A DNA stretch of 64,000 nucleotides from Halopiger djelfimassiliensis. Its GTDB lineage: Archaea > Halobacteriota > Halobacteria > Halobacteriales > Natrialbaceae. The DNA lies in contig NZ_HG315686.1 of assembly GCF_000455365.1 (NCBI RefSeq), positions 87,871 through 151,870 on the forward strand. Reading direction: 5' to 3'. Shown one piece after another: positions 50,900 through 58,853 of the stretch. Position 1 is the first letter of the stretch. Every line of letters begins with the position of its first letter. The translations under genes and the position numbers were made by a program. A model generated the notes under the pieces. That model was not told the origin of the DNA, did not search any database, and saw only the letters and a program-made list of their open reading frames with translations.

Positions 50900-51892
50900 A
50901 TGACCGATCCAGCGGACGACGGGACCGACGAGCGGCTCACCTACGCCGACACCGGCGTCGACATCGAAGCCAGCGAGGACGCGACCGCAGCACTGCTCGA
51001 GGCGTTCGGCAGCGACCGACGGACCGAGTACGCCGGGCTGATCGACATCGGCGACCGGTATCTCGCGCTGGCGACCGACGGCGTCGGCACCAAACTACTG
51101 GTCGCGGAGGCGGTCTCCGACTTCTCGACGGTCGGCATCGACTGCATCGCGATGAACGTCAACGACCTCGTCGCCGCGGGCGTCGAACCGGTCGCGTTCG
51201 TCGACTATCTCGCCATCGACGACCCCGACGAGGCGTTGACAAACGAGATCGGCGAAGGGCTCGCGGTGGGTCTCGAGGAGGCCGATCTGACGATGCTCGG
51301 CGGCGAGACGGCGGTCATGCCCGAGGTCGTCAACGGCTTCGACCTCGCGGGTACCTGTGTCGGACTCGCCGGACCGGACGAAGTTCTCGAGGGAGAGGCA
51401 CAAGTCGACGACGTCCTCGTGGGCGTTCCCTCGAACGGGATCCACTCGAACGGGCTCACGCTCGCTCGGGAAGCCGTCACGCGCGAACACGAGTACACCG
51501 ACCCGTTTCCGTACGACGACGAGCGGACGATCGGCGAGGAACTCCTGCGCCCGACCCGGATCTACACGGAACTGCTCGAGCCGATGGGCGAACACGGCGT
51601 TCGGGCGGCCGCCCATATCACGGGCGGTGGCTGGACGAACCTGCTTCGGATGGGCGACCGAAAGTACGTCATCGACGACCCGCTCCCGGCACAGCCGATC
51701 TTCGAGTTCGTCCAGGCGGAAGGGAACGTCACCGACGAGGAGATGCACCGGACGTTCAACATGGGGACCGGATTCGTCGTCGCGCTGTCGGCGGAGCGAG
51801 CCGACGACTTCATCGCAGAGACTGAGGGGAAGCGTATCGGCCGCGTCGAGGAGGGTCACGGCGTCGAGATTCGTGGTCTCAGCCTTCAGTAG
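50900..51892 (+). CDS. purM: Phosphoribosylformylglycinamidine cyclo-ligase (AIR synthetase)
   Basis: A 330-residue PurM that converts FGAM plus ATP to AIR, the step after PurL. Motifs are LTYADTGVDIEASEDA, ALATDGVGTKLLVAE, AMNVNDLVAAGVEPVAFVDY, MLGGETAVMPEV, ITGGGWTNLLRM and FNMGTGFVVAL. Start ATG at 50900, with TATA-like gatcttttgc about 30 bp upstream. No palindrome resembling the one before purL is seen. Confidence 0.96.
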   Translation: MTDPADDGTDERLTYADTGVDIEASEDATAALLEAFGSDRRTEYAGLIDIGDRYLALATDGVGTKLLVAEAVSDFSTVGIDCIAMNVNDLVAAGVEPVAFVDYLAIDDPDEALTNEIGEGLAVGLEEADLTMLGGETAVMPEVVNGFDLAGTCVGLAGPDEVLEGEAQVDDVLVGVPSNGIHSNGLTLAREAVTREHEYTDPFPYDDERTIGEELLRPTRIYTELLEPMGEHGVRAAAHITGGGWTNLLRMGDRKYVIDDPLPAQPIFEFVQAEGNVTDEEMHRTFNMGTGFVVALSAERADDFIAETEGKRIGRVEEGHGVEIRGLSLQ

Positions 51893-52043
51893 CTCGCGGA
51901 ACCGCCACTTTCGTCGAATTATCCGAAATATTAATCTTTTATATCAGGGATTAGTATCACTGGCCTACGGAACGTAATTGCTCCACTATGGCGATTAAAC
52001 GGAGTCCGAAATAGTTAAATAAAATTGATGTTCAGGAAAGGGT

Positions 52044-52430
52044 ATGGAACGGAGAAGTTTCATTGCGATTGCATCGACGGCAGCAACGGCTTCGCTTGCG
52101 GGGTGTATCTTCGGGGATGACAAGTTTTCTACCGAACTTTCGGACGGCGAGAGCGAGTCCTTCGAAGCTAGCGAGGGCGACGAGTACGAAGTGACGGTCG
52201 ATGTCACTGACGGCGACGAGGTATCGGTTCGGATCATGTACGACATGGAAAAGACGAGCCAGGAGTTCGAGAACGAAGAGGACGCTATGAGCGCTGTCGG
52301 CGAGTTGACTAGCGGTCCACTCCTCGATGAATCCGTCGAAGGCGAGTCGACGTTCGACCTCGAAATCGAGACGGACGGCTACTACGAAGTCGCCGTCTCC
52401 GGCGGTACTGCCGAGATTACGGTCGCCTGA
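52044..52430 (+). CDS. Exported lipoprotein, copy 1 of a duplicated pair
   Basis: A 128-residue lipoprotein: MERRSFIAIASTAATASLAGC with Tat double arginine and lipobox LAGC, then an acidic domain ending TFDLEIETDGYYEVAVSGGTAEITV. It is clearly homologous to the gene at 52738 (shared TELSDGESESFEASEGDEYE-like region and the C-terminal beta segment). Function unknown; a small beta-sandwich-like secreted domain. AT-rich promoter upstream (51930-51950). Confidence 0.78.
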   Translation: MERRSFIAIASTAATASLAGCIFGDDKFSTELSDGESESFEASEGDEYEVTVDVTDGDEVSVRIMYDMEKTSQEFENEEDAMSAVGELTSGPLLDESVEGESTFDLEIETDGYYEVAVSGGTAEITVA

Positions 52431-52520
52431 GGCGTCGTCTGCCGAACCGTTAACGACCGCATCGACCGACTCGAGCACTCGTCTATCGGTCCGTCCCGTT
52501 CTCGGTTTCTGGCGTCCGGT

Positions 52521-52583
52521 CTCCTCGGCGACGATCGTTCCGTCGGCGAGGTCGAACCCGGTAGTGCCACAGCCGAGCGCTAG
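52521..52583 (-). pseudogene. Decayed fragment of a macrodomain gene
   Basis: On the minus strand this reads LGCGTTGFDLADGTIVAEE, matching LGCGVAGFDLADGAAIIGEE of the intact macrodomain protein at 53117-53656. The flanks have lost similarity and contain no start or intact frame. It lies just after the first lipoprotein copy, exactly where an intact macrodomain gene follows the second copy, so it is the relic of a duplicated unit. Confidence 0.7.
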
Positions 52584-52737
52584 AAGACAGGGGATCGACG
52601 GCGAAACCCGACGGAATTCGTCCCCTCTTGCGTTCGCAACCGGTCGGTACGGATCGGGCTTTCGATCGGATCGTTCCCGCTCGAGGCGGATGATCGAATA
52701 GAAATAATTAAATTATAATTCATCAGTACTATAATTT

Positions 52738-53091
52738 ATGGATAGACGACAGTTCGTCACCATGGTGACGATAACTGCACTGGGTGGGACCGCCGGTTGT
52801 CTCGGTGATGAGGACGACGAGGGTGAAGTCGTTCTGTCGACGGAACTCTCGACGAGTGAGAGTGAAACCTTCGAGGCCGAAGAGGGCAACGAGTACGAAC
52901 TGACCGCGAACCCCACGGGAAGTCGGGCGAAGTTCCAGATCCGGAAGGACAGTTCCTTTGCCCCGAGCCCGATGCTCCGAGAAACGATCAAAAGCGAATC
53001 GACGTTCGACCTCGATATCGAGACGGACGGGACCTACGAACTCACCGGTCTCGGCGGCGGGGCCGAGATTACCATCATCGAACGGTCGTAA
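52738..53091 (+). CDS. Exported lipoprotein, copy 2 of a duplicated pair
   Basis: A 117-residue lipoprotein: MDRRQFVTMVTITALGGTAGC (Tat RR, lipobox GTAGC), then ELSTSESETFEAEEGNEYEL and STFDLDIETDGTYELTGLGG, paralogous to the gene at 52044. It is followed 25 bp later by the stop of a convergent macrodomain gene. Preceded by an AT-rich stretch (aaataattaaattataatt) that contains its promoter. Confidence 0.78.
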   Translation: MDRRQFVTMVTITALGGTAGCLGDEDDEGEVVLSTELSTSESETFEAEEGNEYELTANPTGSRAKFQIRKDSSFAPSPMLRETIKSESTFDLDIETDGTYELTGLGGGAEITIIERS

Positions 53092-53116
53092 GCGTCGGCC
53101 GCTCTCGAGCGCTCTG

Positions 53117-53656
53117 TTACCGATCCGCCTCGTTCTCCCCGGCCATCTCCGATCGGTCCGCCCGTCCGATCGCCGCCCGGATCGTATCGTACTCCTCGTC
53201 GCTGTAGGCAATCAGACGGACGTCCTCGAGCGTCTCCGGGTCGTGGCGTTCGATCTCCTCACCGATGATTGCGGCCCCGTCGGCGAGGTCGAACCCGGCG
53301 ACACCACAGCCGAGTGCGGGAAGGACGAGCGAGCGACAGCGGAGGTCGTCGGCTTTCTCGAGGGCGTTTCGAGTCGCGTCCCGGATGCTCGCTTCGGTCG
53401 CCTCGCCGTCGCCGTAGTGGGGCATCGCCGCGGCGTGGATGACGTAGTCGGCGTCGAGGTCGTAGGCGTCGGTGATAGCGACCGCGCCGAGGTCGATGGG
53501 GCCCTTCTCGGTCGCCTCGTCGTTGATCTCCTCGCCCGCACCGCGTCGGAGTGCGCCGGCAACCCCTGACCCCATCTCGAGGCTCGTCCCGGCGGCGTTG
53601 ACGAGTGCGTCGGCGGACTGTTCAGCGATATCTCCCTGAACGACGTCGAACTCCAT
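53117..53656 (-). CDS. Macrodomain (ADP-ribose-binding) protein
   Basis: A 180-residue protein that is a single macrodomain: FDVVQGDIAEQSADALVNAAGTSLEMGSGVAGAL holds the adenine- and ribose-binding loops, followed by GAVAITDAYDLDADYVIHAAAM and RSLVLPALGCGVAGFDLADG. Macrodomains bind or hydrolyse ADP-ribose and related metabolites. Start chosen at MEFDVVQGD, the usual family start. A decayed copy of its middle lies at 52521-52583. Confidence 0.92.
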   Translation of the reverse strand: MEFDVVQGDIAEQSADALVNAAGTSLEMGSGVAGALRRGAGEEINDEATEKGPIDLGAVAITDAYDLDADYVIHAAAMPHYGDGEATEASIRDATRNALEKADDLRCRSLVLPALGCGVAGFDLADGAAIIGEEIERHDPETLEDVRLIAYSDEEYDTIRAAIGRADRSEMAGENEADR

Positions 53657-53772
53657 ACGCGCCGGTACGGACTCGATCGGGTTGAAAGTAAACCACGCAC
53701 CTCCCTGTCGATGGGCGACTCCACGAACGACAGTCGCTCCGCCCGACGAGCGAGTTCCCAGTTCCCAGAAAC

Positions 53773-53812
53773 TTAGGCGGACCAAAACCCTTTTAGATTT
53801 AGGCACACCTAA
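53773..53812. promoter_or_regulatory. Iron-box-like repeats in the promoter of a small gene
   Basis: TTAGGCACACCTAA at 53799-53812 is a TTAGG-N4-CCTAA inverted repeat, and a partial copy TTAGGCGGACCAAA lies at 53773-53786. Such sites resemble the DtxR/IdeR/Idr-type iron regulator boxes of haloarchaea. They are positioned 10-49 bp upstream of the ATG at 53822, overlapping the TATA-like ttttagat, so a repressor there could block transcription. Binding protein not identified. Confidence 0.5.
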
Positions 53813-53821
53813 CTCCGGGTG

Positions 53822-53992
53822 ATGGACGTACCCGCCCGCAGGCAGGATTCCGATTCCGACGACGGCGAACTCGAGGAGCAGGCGGCGCTCGTAACCAGTC
53901 ACGAGACCCGCCCCGGCAAGGTCGTCTTTACGGAACGAGACAACACGGACGGCTGGATCGCGACGGACCTGACCGTCGACCTCGAGCGCTGA
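53822..53992 (+). CDS. Small haloarchaeal protein (56 aa) under an iron-box-like operator
   Basis: 56 residues starting MDVPARRQDSDSDDGELEEQ, then a conserved-looking beta segment: VTSHETRPGKVVFTERDNTD, then WIATDLTVDL. Seen as a small conserved haloarchaeal family, function unknown. ATG at 53822. The promoter has TTAGG-N4-CCTAA-type repeats suggestive of iron-dependent control; the nearby Dps gene fits an iron theme. Confidence 0.75.
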   Translation: MDVPARRQDSDSDDGELEEQAALVTSHETRPGKVVFTERDNTDGWIATDLTVDLER

Positions 53993-54199
53993 ACTCGTCG
54001 GAACCGGACGTGGACCGTCGTATCGACGAGCGAGTAGCCCGTTTCCGGACCGTCGAAGGGAGGGCGGTTCGGGTTCTCACGTCGCTTCGGTGGCCGACCG
54101 GACACTGCCGCCGATCCAGTCGGCCCTATCACCTCTTTCCGGACTCGTTATCACTCGGTGCACCGACTGACGGTCCACGAAATAGCGAAACAGCGGGCC

Positions 54200-54745
54200 T
54201 TACTTCGTCGCTTCTTCGAGCACCAGCGTATCGTCCTCGAGGTAGTGCTCGAAGTGGTGGCCGTCCTCTTCGGTGGTGACGAGGATATCACGCAGGATTT
54301 CCGCGGTGGCGTAATCGCCGAAGTTCTCGGCGAGTTCGATGCTGTCGCGCAGGGACTCGATGATGTCGCCGTACATCTCGAGGTCGTTTTGCATCATGGT
54401 GCGGATATCGTGGACGTCCTCGCCCTCGAACTCGACCGTTGCCCGCTCCTCGAGGTTCGCGGGACCCGAGACGGGGACGCCGCCGAGCGCCTGAGCGCGC
54501 TCGGCGATGACGTCCGCACCCTCCTCGACGTGTTCGTAGGCCTCCTCGAAGAACTCGTGCAGCGGGAGGAACTCGGCACCTTCGACGACCCAGTGGTGCT
54601 TTTTCAGCTGGTGGTAGAGGACGTACGAGTTCGCCAGTTCCGTGTTCAATGCGTCGACGATCTGCTCGGCCTTCTCCTGCTCGAGGCGAAGCTCGTTCTC
54701 CTCGACGGTGTCTGCCGACTGCCGGACGGTCTCTTGGGTGCTCAT
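54200..54745 (-). CDS. dpsA: Dps family ferritin-like DNA/iron-binding protein
   Basis: A 181-residue DpsA: MSTQETVRQSADTVEENEL, ELANSYVLYHQLKKHHWVVEG, HEFFEEAYEHVEEGADVIAER, and a C-terminal DGHHFEHYLEDD. The HHWxVEG and DxxHExxEx motif supply the ferroxidase site at the dimer interface. Dps stores iron and protects DNA. ATG at 54745 with TATA-like TTTAAGTA about 27 bp upstream and a palindrome next to it at 54780-54796. Confidence 0.94.
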   Translation of the reverse strand: MSTQETVRQSADTVEENELRLEQEKAEQIVDALNTELANSYVLYHQLKKHHWVVEGAEFLPLHEFFEEAYEHVEEGADVIAERAQALGGVPVSGPANLEERATVEFEGEDVHDIRTMMQNDLEMYGDIIESLRDSIELAENFGDYATAEILRDILVTTEEDGHHFEHYLEDDTLVLEEATK

Positions 54746-54779
54746 CCTATCCAAGGATACACGCGCATCGTACTTAAAG

Positions 54780-54796
54780 CTTCCCCATCGGGGAAG
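54780..54796. promoter_or_regulatory. Palindromic operator candidate at the dpsA promoter
   Basis: CTTCCCCATCGGGGAAG: perfect 7-bp arms around ATC at 54780-54796. It overlaps the BRE position immediately upstream of a TATA-like TTTAAGTA (54769-54778), so binding there would affect transcription initiation of dpsA. A shorter ATCCT-5-AGGAT dyad spans the start codon (54744-54758). Confidence 0.55.
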
Positions 54797-54951
54797 ATTT
54801 CTTTGTATATAGTAAAGACTAGTTCGGAGTTGTCGGTGTGTGATTTCTGCTTGTACAACAATGAAGGTGTCGCCGAACGGCACCGTCAAAAGTTGTGTTG
54901 TTTTTTCAACCGTGAGTAAACATTTTCAGTGTGGGGGTCCAATGGGGACGT

Positions 54952-56421
54952 ATGGCAACGAGAGTGGCACAGCGGAGAGAGCGGATTTACGTCGACGGCG
55001 AGTGGCTCGAGACCGAGAACGCGATTCCGGTCTCGGATCTCGCCGACGGTGGGACGTTCGCCCAGGTCGGCGCGGCGGGACCGGCGGAGGCACGGACGGC
55101 ACTCGAGGCGGCCCACGGGATCAAACCCGAACTGCGTCGGACGACGGTCGTCGAGCGCGCGGCGTGGTGTGAAACGATCGCCGAGGGGCTGCGCGAACGC
55201 GAGGAGGAACTCGCGGAAGTCATCGTCCGCGAGGCCGGCAAGCCGATTTCGTCGGCACGCGGCGAGGTCGGCCAGGCGGCAGAGCGGTTCGACCGCGCTG
55301 CCGAGGAGGCCCGGAACATCGTCAGCAAGGGGGAGTTCCGCGAGGGGTCGACCGAGGGCCACGAGGGCTGGCAGGCAATCGTCAAACACGAACCGATCGG
55401 GGCGGTGCTCTGTATCACGCCGTACAACTACCCGTTGGCGACGACCGCGTTACAGGTTGCCCCTGCACTCGCCGCGGGCAACAGCGTTCTGCTCAAGCCA
55501 GCGAGCAAGACGCCCATCTCGGCGGCGATCCTCGCGGACGTCATCGCCGACGTCGACGGGATCCCCGACGGCGCGTTCAACTTCGTCCCCGGCGAAGCCA
55601 GCGAGATCGGCGACGTGCTTTCGGGCGACGACCGCGTCAACGCCATCGCGATGACCGGGTCCTCGGGCGCGGGTAAACACGTCGCCCGCGAGAGCGGGAT
55701 GGTCAACCTGCACATGGAACTCGGCGGTAACGCCCCGGCGATCGTCTTCGACGACGCCGACCTCGAAGACGTCGCGGGCAACTGCGCCAAGGGATCGTTC
55801 AAGTACGCCGGCCAGCGGTGCTCGGCGATCTCGCGCGTGCTCGCCCACGAGTCGGTCCACGACGACCTCGTCGACATGATCGACGCGCAGATGGACGCCT
55901 GGCAGGCCGGCGACCTCTTCGATGAGGGCACCGCCTTCGGACCGCTCATCAGCGAGGATCAGGCCGACTGGGTCGAGGAACTCGTCGAAGACGCCGTCGA
56001 GAAGGGCGCGGATCTCGTCCGCGGCGGCGAACGCCGCGCACCCGAGGGCGTCCCGGACGAACTCGCCGACCAGTTCTTCGAACCGACGCTGCTGGCGAAC
56101 GTCCCGCGCGATGCCCGCATCGTCGACGAAGAGCAGTTCGGTCCGATCGCCGCCGTCACGACCTTCGAGGACGAGGACGAAGCCGTCGAAATCGCGAACG
56201 GCTCCGACCTCGCGCTCGACGCCGCCGTCTTCACGACCGATTACAAACGCGCCATGCGGGTCGCGGAGGTCGTCGACGCCGGGGCCGTCCGCATCAACGG
56301 CGCGCCAAGCCACGGTCTCGGCGACATCCCGTTCGGCGGCAACAAGGACTCGGGTATTGGCCGTGAGGGACTCGACGCCTCGATACACGAGATGATGCGG
56401 AAGAAAAGCATCGTCCTGTAA
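54952..56421 (+). CDS. Aldehyde dehydrogenase (GAPN/lactaldehyde-dehydrogenase-like)
   Basis: A 489-residue aldehyde dehydrogenase starting MATRVAQRRERIYVDGEW. Motifs are LCITPYNYPLATTALQVAPAL, AIAMTGSSGAGKHVA, the general base in LHMELGGNAPAIVFDDADL and the nucleophile in YAGQRCSAISRVLAHES. This is the subgroup that includes non-phosphorylating glyceraldehyde-3-phosphate and lactaldehyde dehydrogenases. The substrate is not certain. It differs from the enzyme at 38716, so two distinct ALDHs are encoded in this window. Confidence 0.92.
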   Translation: MATRVAQRRERIYVDGEWLETENAIPVSDLADGGTFAQVGAAGPAEARTALEAAHGIKPELRRTTVVERAAWCETIAEGLREREEELAEVIVREAGKPISSARGEVGQAAERFDRAAEEARNIVSKGEFREGSTEGHEGWQAIVKHEPIGAVLCITPYNYPLATTALQVAPALAAGNSVLLKPASKTPISAAILADVIADVDGIPDGAFNFVPGEASEIGDVLSGDDRVNAIAMTGSSGAGKHVARESGMVNLHMELGGNAPAIVFDDADLEDVAGNCAKGSFKYAGQRCSAISRVLAHESVHDDLVDMIDAQMDAWQAGDLFDEGTAFGPLISEDQADWVEELVEDAVEKGADLVRGGERRAPEGVPDELADQFFEPTLLANVPRDARIVDEEQFGPIAAVTTFEDEDEAVEIANGSDLALDAAVFTTDYKRAMRVAEVVDAGAVRINGAPSHGLGDIPFGGNKDSGIGREGLDASIHEMMRKKSIVL

Positions 56422-56481
56422 CGTTCGGGCGTCCATCCGGCTCACGCGCGCCGACGACCGCTCGAGTCGTCGGTCCCGCTC

Positions 56482-57633
56482 TCAGAACGAGACGTCCTCC
56501 GACAGGATTTGCGTTCGCGTGTCGCCCGCTACCGCGATCACCAAAACGGTATCCGAAACGCCGTCCTCGTACTCGAGCGTCCGGGTCTCGCCGACCTCCG
56601 ACAGCGTCGTCTCCCGTCCGCTTTCGGTCTTGATTTCGACGAAATCCGTGTTGCCCGCCGACGTGTACATCACCGTCACTTCTCGAGTTGTTGGATCGAC
56701 GTCGATATCGACTCCTGCTTGAGCTTCCTGACCGACGCTCCGTTGCCGTTCGGCGAAGAGGTCGATGGTCTCTAGTTCGGCGATCGGCGCGGTCCCGGTC
56801 GCCACCGCAGCGGACCCGTCGATTTCGACCGTGAACTCGTCGACCGGGTCCGCGTAGGGATACCCGTCCAGAACCCCTTCGAAGTCGTCCGCCGCGGGTG
56901 GTTCGTCGCTCGACGCAACGCAGATCGTCAGCGTGGCCGCTTCCGTCCCAAGCGACCACGACTGTCCGACCGCGACCTCCTTGTCCCCCAGCGTCTCGGC
57001 CGTGATTCCCGACGAGAGGTGGTCGTCGCCGACCTGCTCGAGCACCGTCTCGAACCGGTCGTCGACGTGTCGGTCACCGTCGGTGCCCGCATCGAGGACG
57101 TCGTCGATATTCCCGACGTCCGGATCGACGACGACGAGCGTCGATTCCGAAACGGCGACGTCGACCGCGGGCTCGGCCGGTTCGTAGCGTTCGAACTCGT
57201 CGATCTCCTCCTCGAGAGGCCACGCCTCGAGGACTGTGGGATCGAACGCCCCGCCGATCACGTGGGTGCTAACGTCGTATTCGGGACCGAACTCGAGGAC
57301 GTACTCGACGGTCGGGTCCTCGAAGCGGTCCAGAACCGTGCCTGTCGGCTCTCGGGGTTCGAGCCTGAGGGCATCGATCGTCTCCCGTCCGAGATCGTCC
57401 TCGCGGGCACGGACGGTTGTGGCGTCGACGTAATTGAAGACGGTCGGCTCGTCCGAGGAGGCGGGGACCCACCGTTCGACCGGTTCGCGATCGGCTGAAC
57501 CGGCTGGTTCATCGTTCGGTTCCTCCGAGTCCGACGGTTCGTCGCTTGTGTCGGAGTCGTTCAGACACCCCGATCCGCTGGCGGTCAGGCCGGCGGTCGT
57601 TGCGAGGACCACCCGTCTCGAAACGTTCATCAT
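56482..57633 (-). CDS. Exported lipoprotein of unknown function (383 aa)
   Basis: A 383-residue protein with N-terminal MNVSRRVVLATTAGLTASGSGC (Tat double arginine, lipobox SGSGC), then an acidic Ser-rich linker and a large domain. No known motif is seen; VFNYVDATTVRAREDDLG and SESTLVVVDPDVGNIDDVL suggest repeats of a beta structure. A TATA-like GTATATATTA (57655-57664) lies upstream. The gene is divergent from the PfkB kinase. Confidence 0.75.
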   Translation of the reverse strand: MMNVSRRVVLATTAGLTASGSGCLNDSDTSDEPSDSEEPNDEPAGSADREPVERWVPASSDEPTVFNYVDATTVRAREDDLGRETIDALRLEPREPTGTVLDRFEDPTVEYVLEFGPEYDVSTHVIGGAFDPTVLEAWPLEEEIDEFERYEPAEPAVDVAVSESTLVVVDPDVGNIDDVLDAGTDGDRHVDDRFETVLEQVGDDHLSSGITAETLGDKEVAVGQSWSLGTEAATLTICVASSDEPPAADDFEGVLDGYPYADPVDEFTVEIDGSAAVATGTAPIAELETIDLFAERQRSVGQEAQAGVDIDVDPTTREVTVMYTSAGNTDFVEIKTESGRETTLSEVGETRTLEYEDGVSDTVLVIAVAGDTRTQILSEDVSF

Positions 57634-57749
57634 TCAGTCCGTTCTTGCAGTCGGTAATATATACTACTTTACATTTTCTCGAAAAATCAGTTCCGGCGGT
57701 GACCGCGGGTTCCGAACCGACTACCACTGTCGGGACCGCAACGCGAGGC

Positions 57750-58754
57750 ATGGCGCGTGACCCGGACCTCACCGTCCTCGTCGCCGGCGAAACGCTGATC
57801 GATTTCCTCCCCGAGCGTCCCGGATCGCTCGCATCCGTCGAGCGGTTCGAGCGCCGACCCGGTGGTGCACCGGCGAACGTCGCCGTCGGTCTCGCCCGAC
57901 TCGCGGCACCGCCGCTGTTCTGGACCCGCGTCGGCGACGATCCCTTTGGACACTATCTCGAGCGGCAACTCGTCGACTACGGACTCCCGGACCGGTTCAT
58001 CGAGCGCGATCCGGTCGCGAAGACGACACTCGCGTTCGTCACCCACGACGACGCTGGCGAGCGGACGTTTACCTTCTATCGGGACGGCACCGCGGACACG
58101 CGCCTCGAGCCCGGCCGGATCGACGACGCGACGCTCGAAGTGCTCGAGTGGGTCCACCTCGGCGGGGTCACGCTCGCGACCGGGTCCGCCCGGGCGGCGA
58201 CGATGGACCTGCTCGAGCGGGCCAGCGATGCAGGGTGTACGGTTTCGTTCGATCCGAACCACAGGCCGGAGCTGTGGCACGACGACGGGACGTTTGTCGA
58301 GGTCGTTCGCGGTGTGTTCCCGCATATCGACGTTTGCAAGGCGACCGTCGGGGAACTCGAGCGGCTCGGGTTCGATGGCGAGACGCCATCGGCACTCGCT
58401 CGAGCCGCGATCGAGCACGGCCCGCAGGTGTGTTTCGTCACGCGCGGGAGCGAGGGTGCCCTCGCCGTCGCCGAACCGTCGTCGCCGTGGACGGGACCCG
58501 ACGACTCGTCGTCGGATCCGATCGTCGCCGAGTTCGGCGGGTACGACGTCGACGCCGTTGATACGACTGGGGCGGGCGACGCCTTCGTCGCGGGCGCGAT
58601 CACGGCGTTGCGCGGGGCGACGTCGCTCGAGAAGACGCTCGCGTTCGCGTGTGCGGTCGCGGCTATCGCGACGACGGAACCGGGGGCGATGGCCGCGCTT
58701 CCCGACCGCGAGTCCGTGCGAGCGTTCCGCCGAGAGCGATCGGAATCACGGTAA
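57750..58754 (+). CDS. PfkB-family sugar kinase
   Basis: A 334-residue ribokinase/PfkB-family kinase starting MARDPDLTVLVAGETLIDFLP. Signatures are RRPGGAPANVAVGLARLA (first PfkB motif), FDPNHRPELW and the ATP/catalytic-base motif AVDTTGAGDAFVAGAI. Likely a fructokinase or 2-keto-3-deoxygluconate kinase; sugar identity not determined. Confidence 0.92.
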   Translation: MARDPDLTVLVAGETLIDFLPERPGSLASVERFERRPGGAPANVAVGLARLAAPPLFWTRVGDDPFGHYLERQLVDYGLPDRFIERDPVAKTTLAFVTHDDAGERTFTFYRDGTADTRLEPGRIDDATLEVLEWVHLGGVTLATGSARAATMDLLERASDAGCTVSFDPNHRPELWHDDGTFVEVVRGVFPHIDVCKATVGELERLGFDGETPSALARAAIEHGPQVCFVTRGSEGALAVAEPSSPWTGPDDSSSDPIVAEFGGYDVDAVDTTGAGDAFVAGAITALRGATSLEKTLAFACAVAAIATTEPGAMAALPDRESVRAFRRERSESR

Positions 58755-58853
58755 AGAGAGGGTCCCGTAACGGGTTCGTGCGGGACGACTATCCCGTACG
58801 ACGGCGAAGCTGCAAGCCGACGGACTATCCTCCTCCGGTCCGCGTCGTTTCCC

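Noticed and set aside
54931-54951. Longer start for the aldehyde dehydrogenase at 54931
   Set aside because: The seven extra codons add nothing family-like, and the ATG at 54952 gives the usual beginning.
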